From: Adiantum capillus-veneris
Lineage: Eukaryota; Streptophyta; Polypodiopsida; Polypodiales; Pteridaceae
Direction of reading: 5' to 3'
NCBI GenBank assembly: GCA_014529385.2
Contig: CM043956.1
Span: forward strand, 64,112,620 to 64,176,619
Length of the DNA: 64,000 bases
In this document: positions 23,548-35,126 of the stretch, piece by piece
Position numbering within the stretch: the stretch's first letter is position 1
Layout of the letters: each line of letters begins with the position of its first letter
Translations under genes and position numbers: made by a program
Notes under the pieces: model-generated
What the model saw: only the letters and a program-made list of their open reading frames with translations
Databases searched by the model: none
What the model was told of the DNA's origin: nothing

Positions 23548-24165
23548 TGTCACAAACTGCTGACGTGTCAAAGTCTAAAAAATGGAGCCAACTTGCAGAT
23601 GTTGGCCGAGGGGCCTAAACCCTAAGTGAAGAGGCAGAGAAGCAGGAAATAAAGCAAGGCTCACACACACACACACAAGAACTTGCGAAGCAGGCTGATG
23701 ACGTGGCAGATTTTCGAAAATCACGTTGGCTGATGATGTGGTAGGTTGTATGGATTTCCACATTTTGCGCTGGTTGATGATGTGGAAGGTTGTATGGATT
23801 TCCGTGATTTACGTTGGCAGCTTTTTGGCATTTCTTTTGGACGAGAAGCTTTTGAGTTTGAAGGCTTTTCATGTAAAACTGCTTTTGGGACCTAGGGCCT
23901 TTAAATATGAGGTTAGGGCTCGTTCTCTGGCATGCTTCCTGGCGAAGGTGCAGAGTTTGGAGTACCGGCTTGTACTGTGTTGATGCAATATAAAGAAATA
24001 CTGAAAGGGGCGCCAAGGTTTGGGACCAATACTCTTTGGGGTGGAATTCCGCCACTCCATGTCGCGTGTCGTCTCTCTCTCTCACTCGGTTCAATTGTTA
24101 TTTGAAGTGCTTAAAGTTGTTCAGTCTGTTCTTTTCTATTGGCACGTGGTGCCCGTCTTGTGACA
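23548..24165 (+). repeat. Element D 3' LTR
   Basis: Partner of 21355-21984. The polypurine tract AAGAAGGGGAGA directly precedes it. Confidence 0.9.
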
Positions 24166-24215
24166 TAGAACACAGGATAACCTTGCAGTTCTCACTAAGT
24201 GTCTTGCTAAGACAC
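24166..24215 (+). pseudogene. Copia A RNase H, C-terminal end
   Basis: After the TAGAA duplication the frame reads QDNLAVLTKCLAKTQH and stops (TAG). It completes the copia A pol. The polypurine tract AAGTGGGAGGT lies at 24273-24283. Confidence 0.8.
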
Positions 24216-24284
24216 AACATTAGCATTGCTTGCACTTAGTGGGAGTTATTTAAAGCTGCCACATCAAGCCTTCAAGTGGGAGGT

Positions 24285-24450
24285 TGTTGGGTCTAAAGTT
24301 CCTCTGGCCACCTCTATTGTATATTATTTTATGGCCTCTTATTCTTTGGGTGTGAACCACCCCTAGGGTCACTTAAGTTACCCTTGTACTTGTATCCTCA
24401 TAATAATAACCATACCATCAAAAAGCGCGTGAATATTTGTCACCAGCGTG
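24285..24450 (+). repeat. Copia A 3' LTR, truncated
   Basis: Starts TGTTGGGTCTAAAG right after the polypurine tract and follows the 9426 LTR through AAAAGCGCGTGA; similarity is lost near 24450. Confidence 0.8.
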
Positions 24451-25639
24451 TGACTACTATCTATCCTTTTTGTTGATTTCTTTCTTATTATTTATTCATT
24501 TTCACTTTTTGGAAACACCCCTCGGGAAATCTAACCGCCCTGCATTGCATAGCTAGTGTGGAACTGTTCAGAGGGAGTCCAAGCCTGAGGGCAAGAGAGC
24601 ACTAAGGTTGGACAAGGACTATGGTTAGCCAAAGTGGGGTCATTGACTAGCCAAAGTGGAATCCTTTGCTACAAAGGCTACATTTCAGTTTTGGGGGTGG
24701 GGGTCAGATGACCTAGAAAGATACAATGCCAGCATCTCCTAAAATTTAGGGAACTGCTATTTTGGGACCTGAAAATGTGTTCTCGTCATTACCTCCGGCA
24801 TGACAAGGGGAACATTTTATAACTCTGCCGCGAAGTAATTGACGCGTCGGTTGAGATATTTTTAAGCGGCGAACCCAAAACGGGAAAATGCTTGCAAAAG
24901 CGCCAAGTGGCAGGCTCATGCAGACAAATGGGCGGTGATTTTTAAGCTGGGAGAGGCCTTCATTTGCAATTTGTCACAGGTTGAGAGCTATGGAGTGCTT
25001 CCTTTTCCTCTTATGTACAGTGCGGTGCCAGGAGTGATGCCCTGCACGCTACGCACTGCCCTCTCTCTCCCCTATGGCAGCATGTTATGCCCCTCTAGTG
25101 GACCCTAATATCCCTAGGAGGTTCTGGGATGCGAGGGGACCGCTGTACAGGTGATCTGGCGCATTTTCGGGGCAGAAAACAGAGAATTCAGCGTGCTGCA
25201 GATTCTCGCCAGGTTTTGTAAAGTGTCCGAATGTGTCGGGAAAATCATCCAATGCGTGGGGATACTGAATGCGAAGGGTCCTAGTACAGTTATGCTTCCG
25301 AAATCGGGCCAGAACAGTTGAAATTCAGCCAAGATTGTGCGGGGCAGCTTGTAGGGAACCACAACGTTTATTCCCTCTTTTAAAGAATAATGAAATACCG
25401 AAAGAGGTGCTTATTTAGGGGCCAATCTGGTGTCGGTCTTCTCATACAGGTGCAATCTAGCAGCTTGTATCCCTTTCCCCTTTGTTGTGTCTTGAAAGTA
25501 CAGGTAAAGTGGGCGACAAATTAAATGGGTGGAAGCAAATAAAGTTTAAGTCTAAGGTCTACCGCCCTTTTTGGATAAACAGGCTAGATTCATGGTTCCA
25601 TCGTCGGGATTAAATCACTTTTTCCCATAGAAGTGAGCC
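24451..25639 (+). other. noncoding; part probably the decayed 5' LTR/leader of gypsy E
   Basis: No gene is visible. Near 25391-25426 a diverged version of the LTR core (GAAATACCGAAAGAGGTGC ... GGGGCCAAT) appears in plus orientation, as expected for the 5' LTR of the plus-strand gypsy that follows. LTR ends and primer site could not be fixed. Confidence 0.4.
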
Positions 25640-27236
25640 TTGGTCAGTGTGGGCTTGAAGAGAGAGGGGATCATAGACCAGACACAGGGAATTGCAATTA
25701 TGGCTGATAGACCAGATGATGTGACTGAAGAGGTTTCCTCCTCACAGGGTCAACAGACACATGAAGTGGGTGAGTCCTCAAGACCACCACAGACGGATGA
25801 TGATATATTCAGGACCCAGTTGGCTACTGCTCTGGCTATGTTCACACAAGTAATGCAAAACCTGAGGTTTTTAGCCTTTCTGGAACTTCCTCTTCCATCT
25901 CAGCAAGTTGGGTCACTGGATCATATTCAAAAGCCTGTTAGGGCTCAAGCACATGTGATTCATACTGCAGAGTCAATGGAAACATCTGTACACTTGACGG
26001 AGAACATGCAGTCTCCACAACCTATGCCTAAGGTGCAAGAACAGGTGGCTGAAATGCCAGTCTTTCGAGTTGTACCAGTTCAGCCAACCACTTTTCAGCA
26101 GCCTATAGCTGGTTCTAATGGGCAGGGAAGCAACCTACAGGCTATGTAACAAGTCTTCCCACCACCTTCAGTACACCCTGGCTATTTTGGAGGTGGATCG
26201 GTATTCCAGAGCATGGCTGGTGATGCACGTGGAAATCAGTTTTACACGCCAGGAACAGTGTTCGGGGGTGCTCAAACAATGATGCCTAACCCCATGTATG
26301 GTGTCACGGGCATGCTACCAGGGTTTTAAAGCACTCAGGGCCAATTTGGGATGCCACAGACAAATTTTGATATGGCTAGAATTACAAATCAACAGTCAAA
26401 TATGGCATTCCCAGGTCAACTTAATAGCGGTCAAGGAACATAGATGAACCCTAACAGAGTTCCATGTTTCAGTCACTTCCATATGACAACTTAACGCCGC
26501 TGGAGAGGCCAACTCCGTACAAAGAAGGTGGCAAAGGTGTGACATTCACGACCTTTACAGGGTTTGATGACAGGAAGAAGTTTCTCTCATTCCTCCAGCA
26601 GTTTGACAAGGCCTATACAGGGGGAAACTTTACAGAGGCTTCAAAGGTCCGCAAGGCAGCCACTTTCTTGACAGGGAATGCGGGACAATGGTGGACAACT
26701 TTATTGCTTCAAGGGCAAGCTCTGTCCACATGGATTTACTTCAAGCAGATTTTTGCAATAGCATGGTTATTTGATGACTTTGGAGCAGATGTCATGACAG
26801 AATGGCACCAGCTTAATGCTGCCACTTGCAAGAATCTGGATGACTACAATCGGAAGTTTTGGAAAGCTCTACTTCTAGTAACTTCCTATAGGTTTGTGTC
26901 ATTGACAGAACAGATTGAAAAATACTGTTGTGGCCTACCCAAAGGATTGAGAAAGTACTGCATGAAGACCAAAGTCACTACTTTGACGCAGCTCATCGAG
27001 GTAGCAAACACTGGCAATGGTTTGCTCAAGGGAGAAGATTGTGAATTTAATACTGGCATCAAGGAAGGATCATCCAAGAAAAATTCAGCGAAGAAGTACG
27101 TTCCCAATGAGGTTCCTAAAGCGACTCAGGAGCTAGCCAACGCAGGGAAAGGCAAGCTACGGCTGAATCAGAAAAGGGATCAGCAAAGAAATGGAAAAGA
27201 CGTTTTCCTCGCAAGTCGAAAGAGCAAAAGAAGGTC
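25640..27236 (+). pseudogene. Gypsy E gag
   Basis: The N-terminal region (MADRPDDVTEEVSSSQGQQ from about 25700) is a low-complexity Gln/Pro/Ser-rich leader with stops at 26147, about 26327 and about 26441. The conserved retrotransposon gag domain is at about 26560-27000 (FLSFLQQFDKAYTGGNFTEA, ATFLTGNAGQWWTTLL). It is close in motif and layout to gypsy C gag, so E and C belong to related families. Confidence 0.85.
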
Positions 27237-28292
27237 TTGAGGTCAGAGAACAAATGCTTTATCTGTGAGCAGCCTGGTCACATTGCTTACAATTGTCCTC
27301 AAAAGAAAAGGCTAGCTGATCCTGAAGACAAGGAGGACAGGAAAGGAAAGAGGCCCATGGCCGGTCTAGTGCCAGAAATGGTGGGCGACAAGCCAAATTC
27401 AGATGCAAGTGAGCTTTGTAGAGCATGGGGAAAGGTTAGGGATCAAACAATGCTTATCTTCTTTGATCCATGTGCCAAAGTCAACTTCATTTCCCCGGAA
27501 TTGGCTTCAAAGTTGGGAATTAGACCTGAAGAGATGGGGTATAGAGCATAGGCAGGTTTGGCATGTCCTGGCCATACAGAGGCTGTGACACCTATCATCG
27601 GAAAGTTGAGCTTACGTATCCAGTCCTGTGTAGATGCTGAAGAATTTTACGTCATGCCACTGGATGGATGTGATGTGTTGCTAGGTATTCCTTGGTTGTT
27701 TCGTGTACAGGGAATCATGGATGCCTACAACAAAAAGATCACTGTACAGAGCAGGGGAAAGACTCACATTCTGGATGTAAAGCTTAAAGGGGAGTCTATT
27801 CCCACTGTATCAGCTTCTGCTATTACTTCTGTAATGAAAAAGCATCTTTTTGCGCACTTGGTTTTTGCACGTGAAGTGTCAGATTGTGATGGATCAAATT
27901 TATTTGTGTTAGATAAAGAAAGGTCAATGTTTTTACAACAGTATACTGACTGTTTTTCCGATTCATTACCGTCTCAATTACCGCCAGAGAGACCCGAGGA
28001 CCATGCGATAGATTTGGTGCCAGGCAATAGCCCACCAAATAAGCCTCGGTATAGGGTTAGTGCGGCTGAGTAGAAAGAGATAATGAGCCAAGTACAGGAG
28101 CTGTTAGAAAAGGGAATGATTTAGCCCAGTTCATCTCCATTCTGTTCTCCAGTGTTGTTGGTGCAGAAAAAGGATGGCTCATGGCGTATGTGCATCGACT
28201 ACTGTGCACTGGACAAGAATACCATCAAGAATAGGTTCCCTATACCTAGAATTGATGATATTCTGGACAAATTAGAAGGAGCATGTTATTTT
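27237..28292 (+). pseudogene. Gypsy E zinc knuckle, protease and start of RT
   Basis: A CCHC knuckle, CFICEQPGHIAYNC, lies at about 27256-27297. A retropepsin-like segment follows (LIFFDPCAKVNFISPELAS near 27455-27510), where the active-site triplet reads DPC instead of D-S/T-G. The flap-side motif DVLLGIPWLFRV is near 27670. The frame passes stops at about 27549 (TAG), 28071 (TAG) and 28122 (TAG; Gln expected in GMxQPSSSPF). RT begins [19 protein letters not shown] and stops at [11 protein letters not shown], where element F interrupts it. Confidence 0.87.
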
Positions 28293-29381
28293 CTCAAGAT
28301 TAGTGATCTTTATTGCTCAAGGTTCCTTTTAGTTCTTAGGGAAAGAGAGATCTTTCCGTCTTATGGAGAGTGCTATGATCACGAACAAAGTGAGTGGATA
28401 TTGTGCATGCAAGTGAATGAGACTGAGAGAAGGAGAGAGAAGAGATACGATACTCGAGATTTTGTAAAACCCTTCTCCGAAGGCCCCACTCTCGTCGGCG
28501 AGTGTGGTCTACTTTGATTGCACAAAGGTGTACAATGCGTATGCAATTTGGACTATGCCGATGGTGACGACGACGACTTGATGGGTGAAATCTAAGATCT
28601 TCTAATCGCTGAATTTCGGGACTGTTTCGGTGGCTGAAAATGACTGTTTTGGCTGCGTTTTCTTGGCTAAAAATGGGGGGAACATCTGCAACCGTCTAGG
28701 GGCTGATCTGCTATTGCGTCATAGGCTGAAAACTGCGAGAATCCAACTGCTGAATTCTGCGTTTTTGCTACTGCTGAGCTGGCGTTTTTGACAGGGCTGA
28801 AAAAACGCTGAATTTGCAATGATGCTAGCGTTTTTGTCAAGGTCTGAAAAACGCTGGCTGGGATGTATCTGCTGAGGTTGGAACGTCAGGCAGGAGGACT
28901 TGTTGGCGATGGTTGCTGGGAGGAAACGCCAAAGGGAAGGAGTGGATGGCGAGGGTCTACTGTTGAGGGGGGGTACTGCGGAGAAGTTGCCTGTTGAGCG
29001 GGAAGCTCCTGCTGCCTCTTCTGCTAGAAAGTGCTAACTTGGGTTTGCTTATATATTAACTTAGCAAAATTGCCCCACCTTCTTTTGTTGGAAAGTCACT
29101 TAAAAATAATAAGTGAAAATCCCAATAAATAGGAAAATAGGCTAAATGCACTGGAAAATTCTCCTAACTGATGCTAATGGATTCTGATGGGAATTCCGAT
29201 GATCATGCTGTGTGCAACCGGAGGATATGCATCTATGCTAAGTGACTGGGCATGCACGGTCTACGAATAGACTCACAAAAGTGCCAGATCACTGCTAATC
29301 TAGACTTGATTGGATTGACTGAACCCTGCTGTGGTGTAGCTTGTCCACAGACACATAGGGTTGGGATGTGTCACGTGACAT
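28283..29381 (-). repeat. Element F left LTR
   Basis: About 1.1 kb. Lacks some bases after TGTT that the right copy has (TGTTAGGTGCCGCGG). Keeps a roughly 300-bp GCTGAAAA-rich segment (about 28650-28980) that is missing from the right copy. Confidence 0.82.
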
Positions 29382-29391
29382 CCCCTCCTTT

Positions 29392-30609
29392 TCAAAGTGA
29401 GGTACTGGTACTGAACTGTATGGCGTCGAGGGAGATCGCCAACAGCATCCGGAATCCTGGAAGGGACTCTTCAGCGGCCCACTCTGATGTGTGGGTCGTG
29501 CGGTACTTCAACTTCATAAAGGTCTGCAACGCTTGCTTCTTTCGGCCGCGCCGAAAGCGACACAAAGTCTTCTGTGGCTCCTTCGATGCTTCAACTTCGT
29601 CTAGAGACCTGCTTCTTTCTTCTTCAAGAATCTCCATGGCTGAAAATTCCTGAAACAATCTCCAACACAAAACCATGAACATACCCATTCGATGTAAAGT
29701 GAAGGAAAAAAATCTTGTCTTCTCTAAAGACTGTGCATGCAATGTAGACGAACATAGAGACGGAGTGACAACCCGTTCATCAAACACATGCAAACAATGC
29801 GGTCGAATCTTTTTTGTTTGATCGAAATCAATCAATTGTGGCAAATCACAATGGAAATGCCCATGCTTGGTGCTCATACAATCATGTGCTCGTTCAGAAA
29901 CTGTGTCATACCAAGGAAGAAACATGGAATGTGACTTCCTGATATACAAACTTTTCAAATTTTCATGAACAATCCGCATACATTCGTGCTCATCCATGAG
30001 AGAAACGTGCTCAACATACAATATGTCATGCCTAGTAAAAGGGATCACATAACGATGCTGACTAAAATACAGGAAACCCTCACGAATGAAACACTCGAAC
30101 AATGCGTGCCTATCAATCATGCGAACACATAATACTTCCTGTGATGGTTCTTTGGACCAAGGCTCGAGAGCCAAGATCGCTTCTTTGGGATCTATCGAAT
30201 CGACCTATGGGGGATCTGTGGACCTCGACTCGAAAGCCAAGATTGATTCTTGGTGATTGATCGAATCTACAACGAGGTTAGCTTCGCTAGAAAAAGCATC
30301 AACTAACACATCATCCTTGTGAACAATCACATCTTCTTCATGCAACTCATCATGCTTGTGACAAATCACATCTTGATCATGCAAATCATCATGCTTGTCA
30401 TTGTCATCCAAATCATTATGCAAATCATTGGCATCCAAATCATCATGCTTATCATTGTGCTTCAAATCATCATGCAAGTCATTGTCAATCGAATCATCAT
30501 CATGCTTCACACAATCATGCAAATCCTGTGGGTCATGCTTTGGAGAAGAAGAGACTGAGAGAGTCTCCTTTTCCCGAATCTCTTGCATCGGTGCCGACAT
30601 TGGAGACAA
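29392..30609 (-). pseudogene. Element F unknown protein, C-terminal part
   Basis: An open frame of about 405 codons with one TAG at 30202. The portion at about 30310-30525 encodes a repetitive Asp/His-rich tract built from DLHDD, KHDD and NDLHND units. The C-terminal 260 residues include FIREGFLYFSQHRYVIPF and HDCMSTKHGHFHCDLPQLID and end in a basic segment near RFRRGRKKQALQ. No known domain is recognised. It joins in register, across the solo LTR, with 31140-31450. Its place as the sole ORF of an LTR element suggests a gag-like or accessory role, but nothing proves it. Confidence 0.6.
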
Positions 30610-31139
30610 TGTAACAGACTTGGACACTCCAAGTCAAGAATCAACCGCGATAGCACCAAATAACTACTTCAAAACAATTCACAGATCACAATAGATTTGC
30701 ACTGGCCCGGCGGAGTTCCGTGCCTAGAGATATTGGCCCCAAAGACTGGCGCCCCTTTCGGTATTTCTTTTTGTATTAATCAATCATCAAAGTACAAGAG
30801 AGCGGTTAGGGTTTCACTCTCAGACTCTGCGTCCAGATGCTGTGAGAAGTGAGGCCCTCACCACTTATTTAAAGATACAAGGGATGCCCAAAAGCAGAGC
30901 CCCAAAAGCTTTTGAAATAAAAAGCATGAGTTCTCTCTCTCTCTCTCTTAGAGAGTCTTTTCTCTTTTTTTTTATAAAAATAAGCAAAAGTCGCGCTGCT
31001 CATCATTTTCCAAAAAAAAAAAAGCCTCCACGATTTTCGAAAATTAGGGTTCTTGGCAGAAATTAGGGTTTGTAGGAATTTTAGGGTTTCTGGCAGAAAT
31101 TAGGGTTTCTGCTGTTTGCCACGTCATCACTTTGTGACA
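30610..31139 (-). repeat. solo LTR of the gypsy C family inside element F
   Basis: Runs from TGTAACAGACTTGGACAC to CACTTTGTGACA, highly similar to the gypsy C LTRs. It is flanked by the perfect 5-bp duplication GACAA (30605-30609 and 31140-31144). The internal region was removed by LTR-LTR recombination. Confidence 0.93.
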
Positions 31140-31450
31140 GACAAGAGTCGCAAGAACTCTTGCATGTGTCGGTCGTGCTGTTCTTGTCTTGCCTTTATTG
31201 CTGCTTCTCTTTCTACTTCTCTTGCCTTTCTTTCTACTTCTCTTTCTGCTTTTTCTTTTGCGTGTCTGCGTTTCATTTTTGCCATTCTTTTCTTAAACAT
31301 CAGCTCTAACTCCTCCATAGGAGTTAGTGCAATCTTTGTCGTAGATGGGGAAGGGTCGTTAAAACCTCCTGGTGGGGAAATTTCTTCGTCGCCTCTTTCA
31401 TGCTCATCACCTCCAAGCGAAGTATCCATTCCGCTTCGAGTGATGATCAT
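31140..31450 (-). pseudogene. Element F unknown protein, N-terminal part
   Basis: The ATG at 31450 starts MIITRSGMDTSLGGDEHERG. Residues about 45-95 are a highly charged helical segment (KKRMAKMKRRHAKEKAERE, then EREAAIKARQEQHDRHMQ) likely to form a coiled coil. The frame is cut at residue 102 by the solo LTR and continues in the same register at 30609 once one GACAA copy is discounted. Confidence 0.6.
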
Positions 31451-31895
31451 TCTGAAGTCGTGGGTTCTTGGGGGTCTTGGTTCTTAAGTTCACGAGGAAC
31501 TTGGGTTCTTGCGGGTCTTGAGTTCTTGAGGATCTTGAGGTTTTCTTTCGCTTGCAAATCGCGCTGGAGAAGGATCTTCTCTTCACCCGAGTTCTACTCC
31601 TTTCTGCGGGCGCAGCCCTTGGCGGCCTTGCGGTCACACCAAGGTTGCTTTTTCCCACCTCACGTCGATTGGCCGGCCGCTAAGTGCACGGTCCGCTCTC
31701 AATGAGTGAAAAGAGACACAAGGGGAGGTTGGACAAGCCCTTCTTTCTTGGGATTCCTGTCACTCTTCAACAAAACACGATTAGGAATGGCCACGCCCAA
31801 GTAAACTTGGGTTCGTGCGATCGCAACAGGGAAAAAAAAATTCTTGTGGTTCTTTCCTTGAGTAATGCAGAACACTTCCAAAGCTCTGATACCAA

Positions 31896-32725
31896 TGTTA
31901 GGTGCCGCGGAATGAATGTTGTATTTTCTCAAGATTAGTGATCTTTATTGCTCAAGGTTCCTTTTAGTTCTTAGGGAAAGAGAGATCTTTCCGTCTTATG
32001 GAGAGTGCTATGATCACGAACAAAGTGAGTGGATATTGTGCGTGCAAGTGAATGAGACTGAGAGAAGGAGAGAGAAGAGATACGACACCCGAGATTTTGT
32101 AAAACCCTCCTCCGAAGGCCCCACTCTCGTTGGCGAGAGTGGTCTACTTTGATTGCACATAGGTGTACAATGCGTATGCAATTTGGACTATGCCGACGAC
32201 GACGACGGTGGTGACGACGACGACTTGATGGGTGAAATCTAAGATCTTCTAATCGCTGAATTTCGGGACTGTTTCGGTGGCTGAAAATGACTGTTTTGGC
32301 TGAAAATGACTGTTTCGGTACTGGTGAGAAGTTGCCTGTTGAGCGGGAAGCTCCTGTTGCCTCTTCTGCCAGAAAGTGCTAACTTGGGTTTGCTTATATA
32401 TTAACTTAGCAAAATTGCCCAACCTACTTTTGTTGGAAAGTCACTTAAAAATAATAAGTGAAAATCCCAATAAATAGGAAAATAGGCTAAATGCATTGGA
32501 AAATTCCCCTAGCTGATGCTAATGGATTCTGATGGGAATTCCGATGGTCATGCTGTGTGCAATCGGAGGATATGCATCTATGCGAAGTGACTTGGCATGC
32601 ACGGTCTACGAATAGACTCACAAAAGTGCCAGATCACTGCTAATCTAAACTTGACTGGACTAACTGAACCCTGTTGTGGTGTAGCTTGTCCACGGACACA
32701 TAGGGTTGGGATGTGTCACGTGACG
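31896..32725 (-). repeat. Element F right LTR
   Basis: About 830 bp. Starts TGTTAGGTGCCGCGG next to the primer site and ends GTCACGTGAC directly at resumed gypsy E RT coding. Compared with the left copy it has lost about 300 bp. Confidence 0.8.
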
Positions 32726-33837
32726 GTCTCACAAATACTCTTGCTACGTTCAATAGGATGATGGACAGAATTTTCCGTCCACACCAACAGTTTGTTGATA
32801 CATTCTTTGACGACATGATAGTCTACTCAAAGAATGAAGAGGAGCTAGGCATCACTTGGCCATTGTGTTCAAAGAGCTACGCAGCCATATGTTGCTCATC
32901 AATGCAAAGAAAAGCGAATTTTTTCTGGAAGAGATTCACTTTCTGGGACACATTGTCTCAAAGGATGGTGTCAGAGTGGATCCTGCAAAAGTTGAAGCGA
33001 TCAAGTCATGGCCAGATTTGAAGACGGTGCACGATGTCCGAAGCTTCTTGGGACTATGCTCCTATTACAGAAGGTTTATCCGAAATTTCACTGAGATTGC
33101 TTCACCTTTACATGCTCTTCAAAAGAAGGCAGTCACCTTTAGATGGACACAGAAAGAGATTTCAGCTTTTAATCTCTTTAAGGAAAAGATGACTTTAGAT
33201 CCAATCATTGTGTTGCCAGATCTTAGGAAGTCATTTGTGGTCCAGTGCGACGCCTGCGGTAGTAGCATTGGTGCAAAGATGGCAGGGTAGTAGTCTATGA
33301 GAGTAGAATCTTGCAAGGGCCAGAAAAGACTATGCAAGTCTATGAAAAAGAACTGCAGGCCGTGATTCATGCGCTCTTAAGTTGGAAACACTACCTGCTA
33401 GGTGCAGATTCCGTTGTCCAAACGGATCATCAGACCTTGCGATACTTCTTGACACAGGCAAAGTTATCTGAGAAGCATATGCGATGGGCAAATATCTTGT
33501 CCATGTTCCATTTTCAGATTGTGCATGTGGAAGGCAAGAAGAATGTTGTGGTTGATGCCTTGTCAAGGAAGCCACAAATTTCAGCTGTGTCAATTCCTTA
33601 TCATCATGAACTTGATGATATGAGGGAACAATATGCAAATGATGAAGATTTTGCAAGGGTCTTCGAGCAGCTAATGAATGGACAACGTCATGAACACTAT
33701 CTTCTCAAAGATGGGTTCATGATGACGCATGGCAGATTGTGTGTCACAAAGCCATTGCGACGCAAAGTTATGGAAGAGAGTCATGTCCCACCGTATGCAG
33801 GGCATCATGGTATCGATGCTACAGTTAAACAGGCCGG
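32726..33837 (+). pseudogene. Gypsy E RT (3' part), RNase H and start of integrase
   Basis: Resumes at GLTNTLATFNRMMDRIFRPH, continuing RT with FFDDMIVYSKN. A frameshift lies near 32850; the next frame has FLGHIVSKDGVRVDPAKVEA and FLGLCSYYRRFI. RNase H begins VVQCDACGSSIGA and, after a frameshift and stops near 33290, continues YEKELQAVIHALLSWKHYLL. The integrase zinc-binding part starts (HVPPYAGHHGIDATVKQ) and is cut at about 33837 by a copia LTR fragment. About 40 residues of RT between CYF and GLTN are absent across element F. Confidence 0.88.
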
Positions 33838-33953
33838 TTTCAATATTATCACACGACCCAAACTTTGCTTGCGTCCTCTTCCTCACGCTTCTGTCGTCTG
33901 CATCAATGATTTGCATTGCCTACACCCAGAAGGGCTTTTGCTCCCTTCAAGAG
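33838..33953 (+). mobile_element. 3' end of a copia A-type LTR
   Basis: TATTATCACACGACCCAAACTTTG through CTTTTGCTCCCTTCA matches 9565-9674 closely, including the LTR end. The rest of the LTR is absent, so this marks a rearrangement junction. Confidence 0.7.
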
Positions 33954-34640
33954 ATGGAGCTCGGGGTTGTATTGGAAAGGTGGCAAACTCTCCAGGTCAA
34001 GGCTGTGTGATCTGAACCATGGTTTGTCGTATCGAGCTTTCTGATATCTGTATAGCTGACTAAAATGCTCGTTGTGGGAGTCTGTCGGTTGGGAACGCAG
34101 GGCAGATCCAAAGGCTTGCGCCCTTGACGGTAGTTCTTATTATTATGCTTGCAAAGTACATCTCCTGAGGGTCCTTTGCTCTTAGACTCTGCGTCCAGAT
34201 GCTCTACAGAGTGAGGCCCTAGGGGCTCTTATAAACAGTGTAGGGTTTGCCCAAAAGCAGAGCCCCAAAAGCTAAAGCACTAAACCCCAAAAGCATATGC
34301 TCCCAAAAGCTAGTGCTAGAAACTCCTAAAAGCTGCCAACGAAAATTGCGGAAATCCGTACAGTCCTCCACATGGCACAACCAGCGCAATTTGCGGAAAT
34401 TTCTGTATAGCCATTGCCACGTCAGCATCCATACAGTATGCCACACCAGCATGTCAGCATGTTTTACAAAAGTCATCTTTAGAGTTCAAGCTTTGGGTTT
34501 TTAGGGTTTTAGGTCCCATGCTCGGTGCTCATAAGTTCTTTAAGTTGATAGGCATCTTTTGGGTTTAGTTCCTCTTGTCCACTCGGCCATGCCTCTTCTG
34601 GTTGGGCATGCCACTTGATCACTTTGTGACAAAAATGAGG
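33954..34640 (-). mobile_element. partial chromovirus-type LTR
   Basis: The stretch ACTCTGCGTCCAGATGCTCT ... CCCAAAAGCAGAGCCCCAAAAGC (34187-34273) is shared with the gypsy C LTRs. On the minus strand CTCCCCCCTCATTTT followed by TGTCACAAAGTGATC near 34613-34648 looks like a polypurine tract and LTR start. The left end is undefined. Confidence 0.55.
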
Positions 34641-35126
34641 GGGGAGACAGAGAATCAGGCATATAGGGGGCACCATGTAGCAGCCATTCCTCTCATGCTT
34701 GTGTTTGATAGCCAAAAATCAGTCAGTTATTTACAGCCAGTCCATAAGCCAGCTCACCATGAAATATTTCAGCCTGGAACGTTTCACAATGCAAGTCAGA
34801 AATTTGACACGAAGCATTTCACCTTGTTGGAAAGATGGGACAAAACCTGGGATCGAAACGTCAATATATAAGTAATCCTTAATTTCTTGAAGTGCAAAAA
34901 GCCGGTTTAGGTTTTTTTTGGAGGGGTGAAGGGGGAGGGTTTCCCTTAAAATGGTTAACTCGAGAAGTGAGAGCCTTATAATGAATATAATTGCTTACCT
35001 CTTTCCAAAGTTTGTCTTTGATGCTACTAGTTAGGGTTGATGTCAAGGATGTATTATCTTCCCTCTTTTTGTCAAGATATATAGCTTATCTAAACAAAAC
35101 TTGTGTTATTGCACTTGTCTGTACAG

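Larger units (their letters stand above)
21355..24165 (+). mobile_element. Element D, short LTR element with gag remnant
   Basis: LTRs 21355-21984 (630 bp) and 23548-24165 (618 bp) start TGTCACAAACTG and end CGTCTTGTGACA. They are flanked by the perfect 5-bp duplication TAGAA (21350-21354 and 24166-24170). The primer site TGGTATCAGAGCATC follows the left LTR, and AAGAAGGGGAGA precedes the right one. The internal region is only about 1.56 kb and has a gag remnant plus tandem repeats, but no pol. LTR modules resemble gypsy C, so it is probably a non-autonomous chromovirus derivative. Confidence 0.9.
28283..32725 (-). mobile_element. Element F, non-autonomous LTR element with one long ORF
   Basis: Two long direct repeats (28283-29381 and about 31896-32725) share TTTTCTCAAGATTAGTGATC near the start and GTGTCACGTGAC at the end. 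The minus-strand primer site TTGGTATCAGAGC lies just left of 31896, and a purine-rich stretch (GAAAAGGAGGGGA, minus) lies right of 29381. This makes it an LTR element on the minus strand. The internal 2.5 kb carries no protease, integrase or RT, only an unrecognised ORF split by a solo LTR. It sits inside gypsy E RT, but without a target duplication and with a piece of RT missing. Confidence 0.8.

Noticed and set aside
31684-32152. Protein-coding frames inside the element F LTRs (also 28152-28517)
   Set aside because: They lie within duplicated LTR sequence and differ from each other like noncoding DNA; the frame at 28152 is RT only up to about 28292.
34574-34871. Upstream pyruvate kinase exon in the open frame at 34574-34871
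   Set aside because: The translated sequence shows no similarity to any part of pyruvate kinase; it is more likely intron or decayed element.
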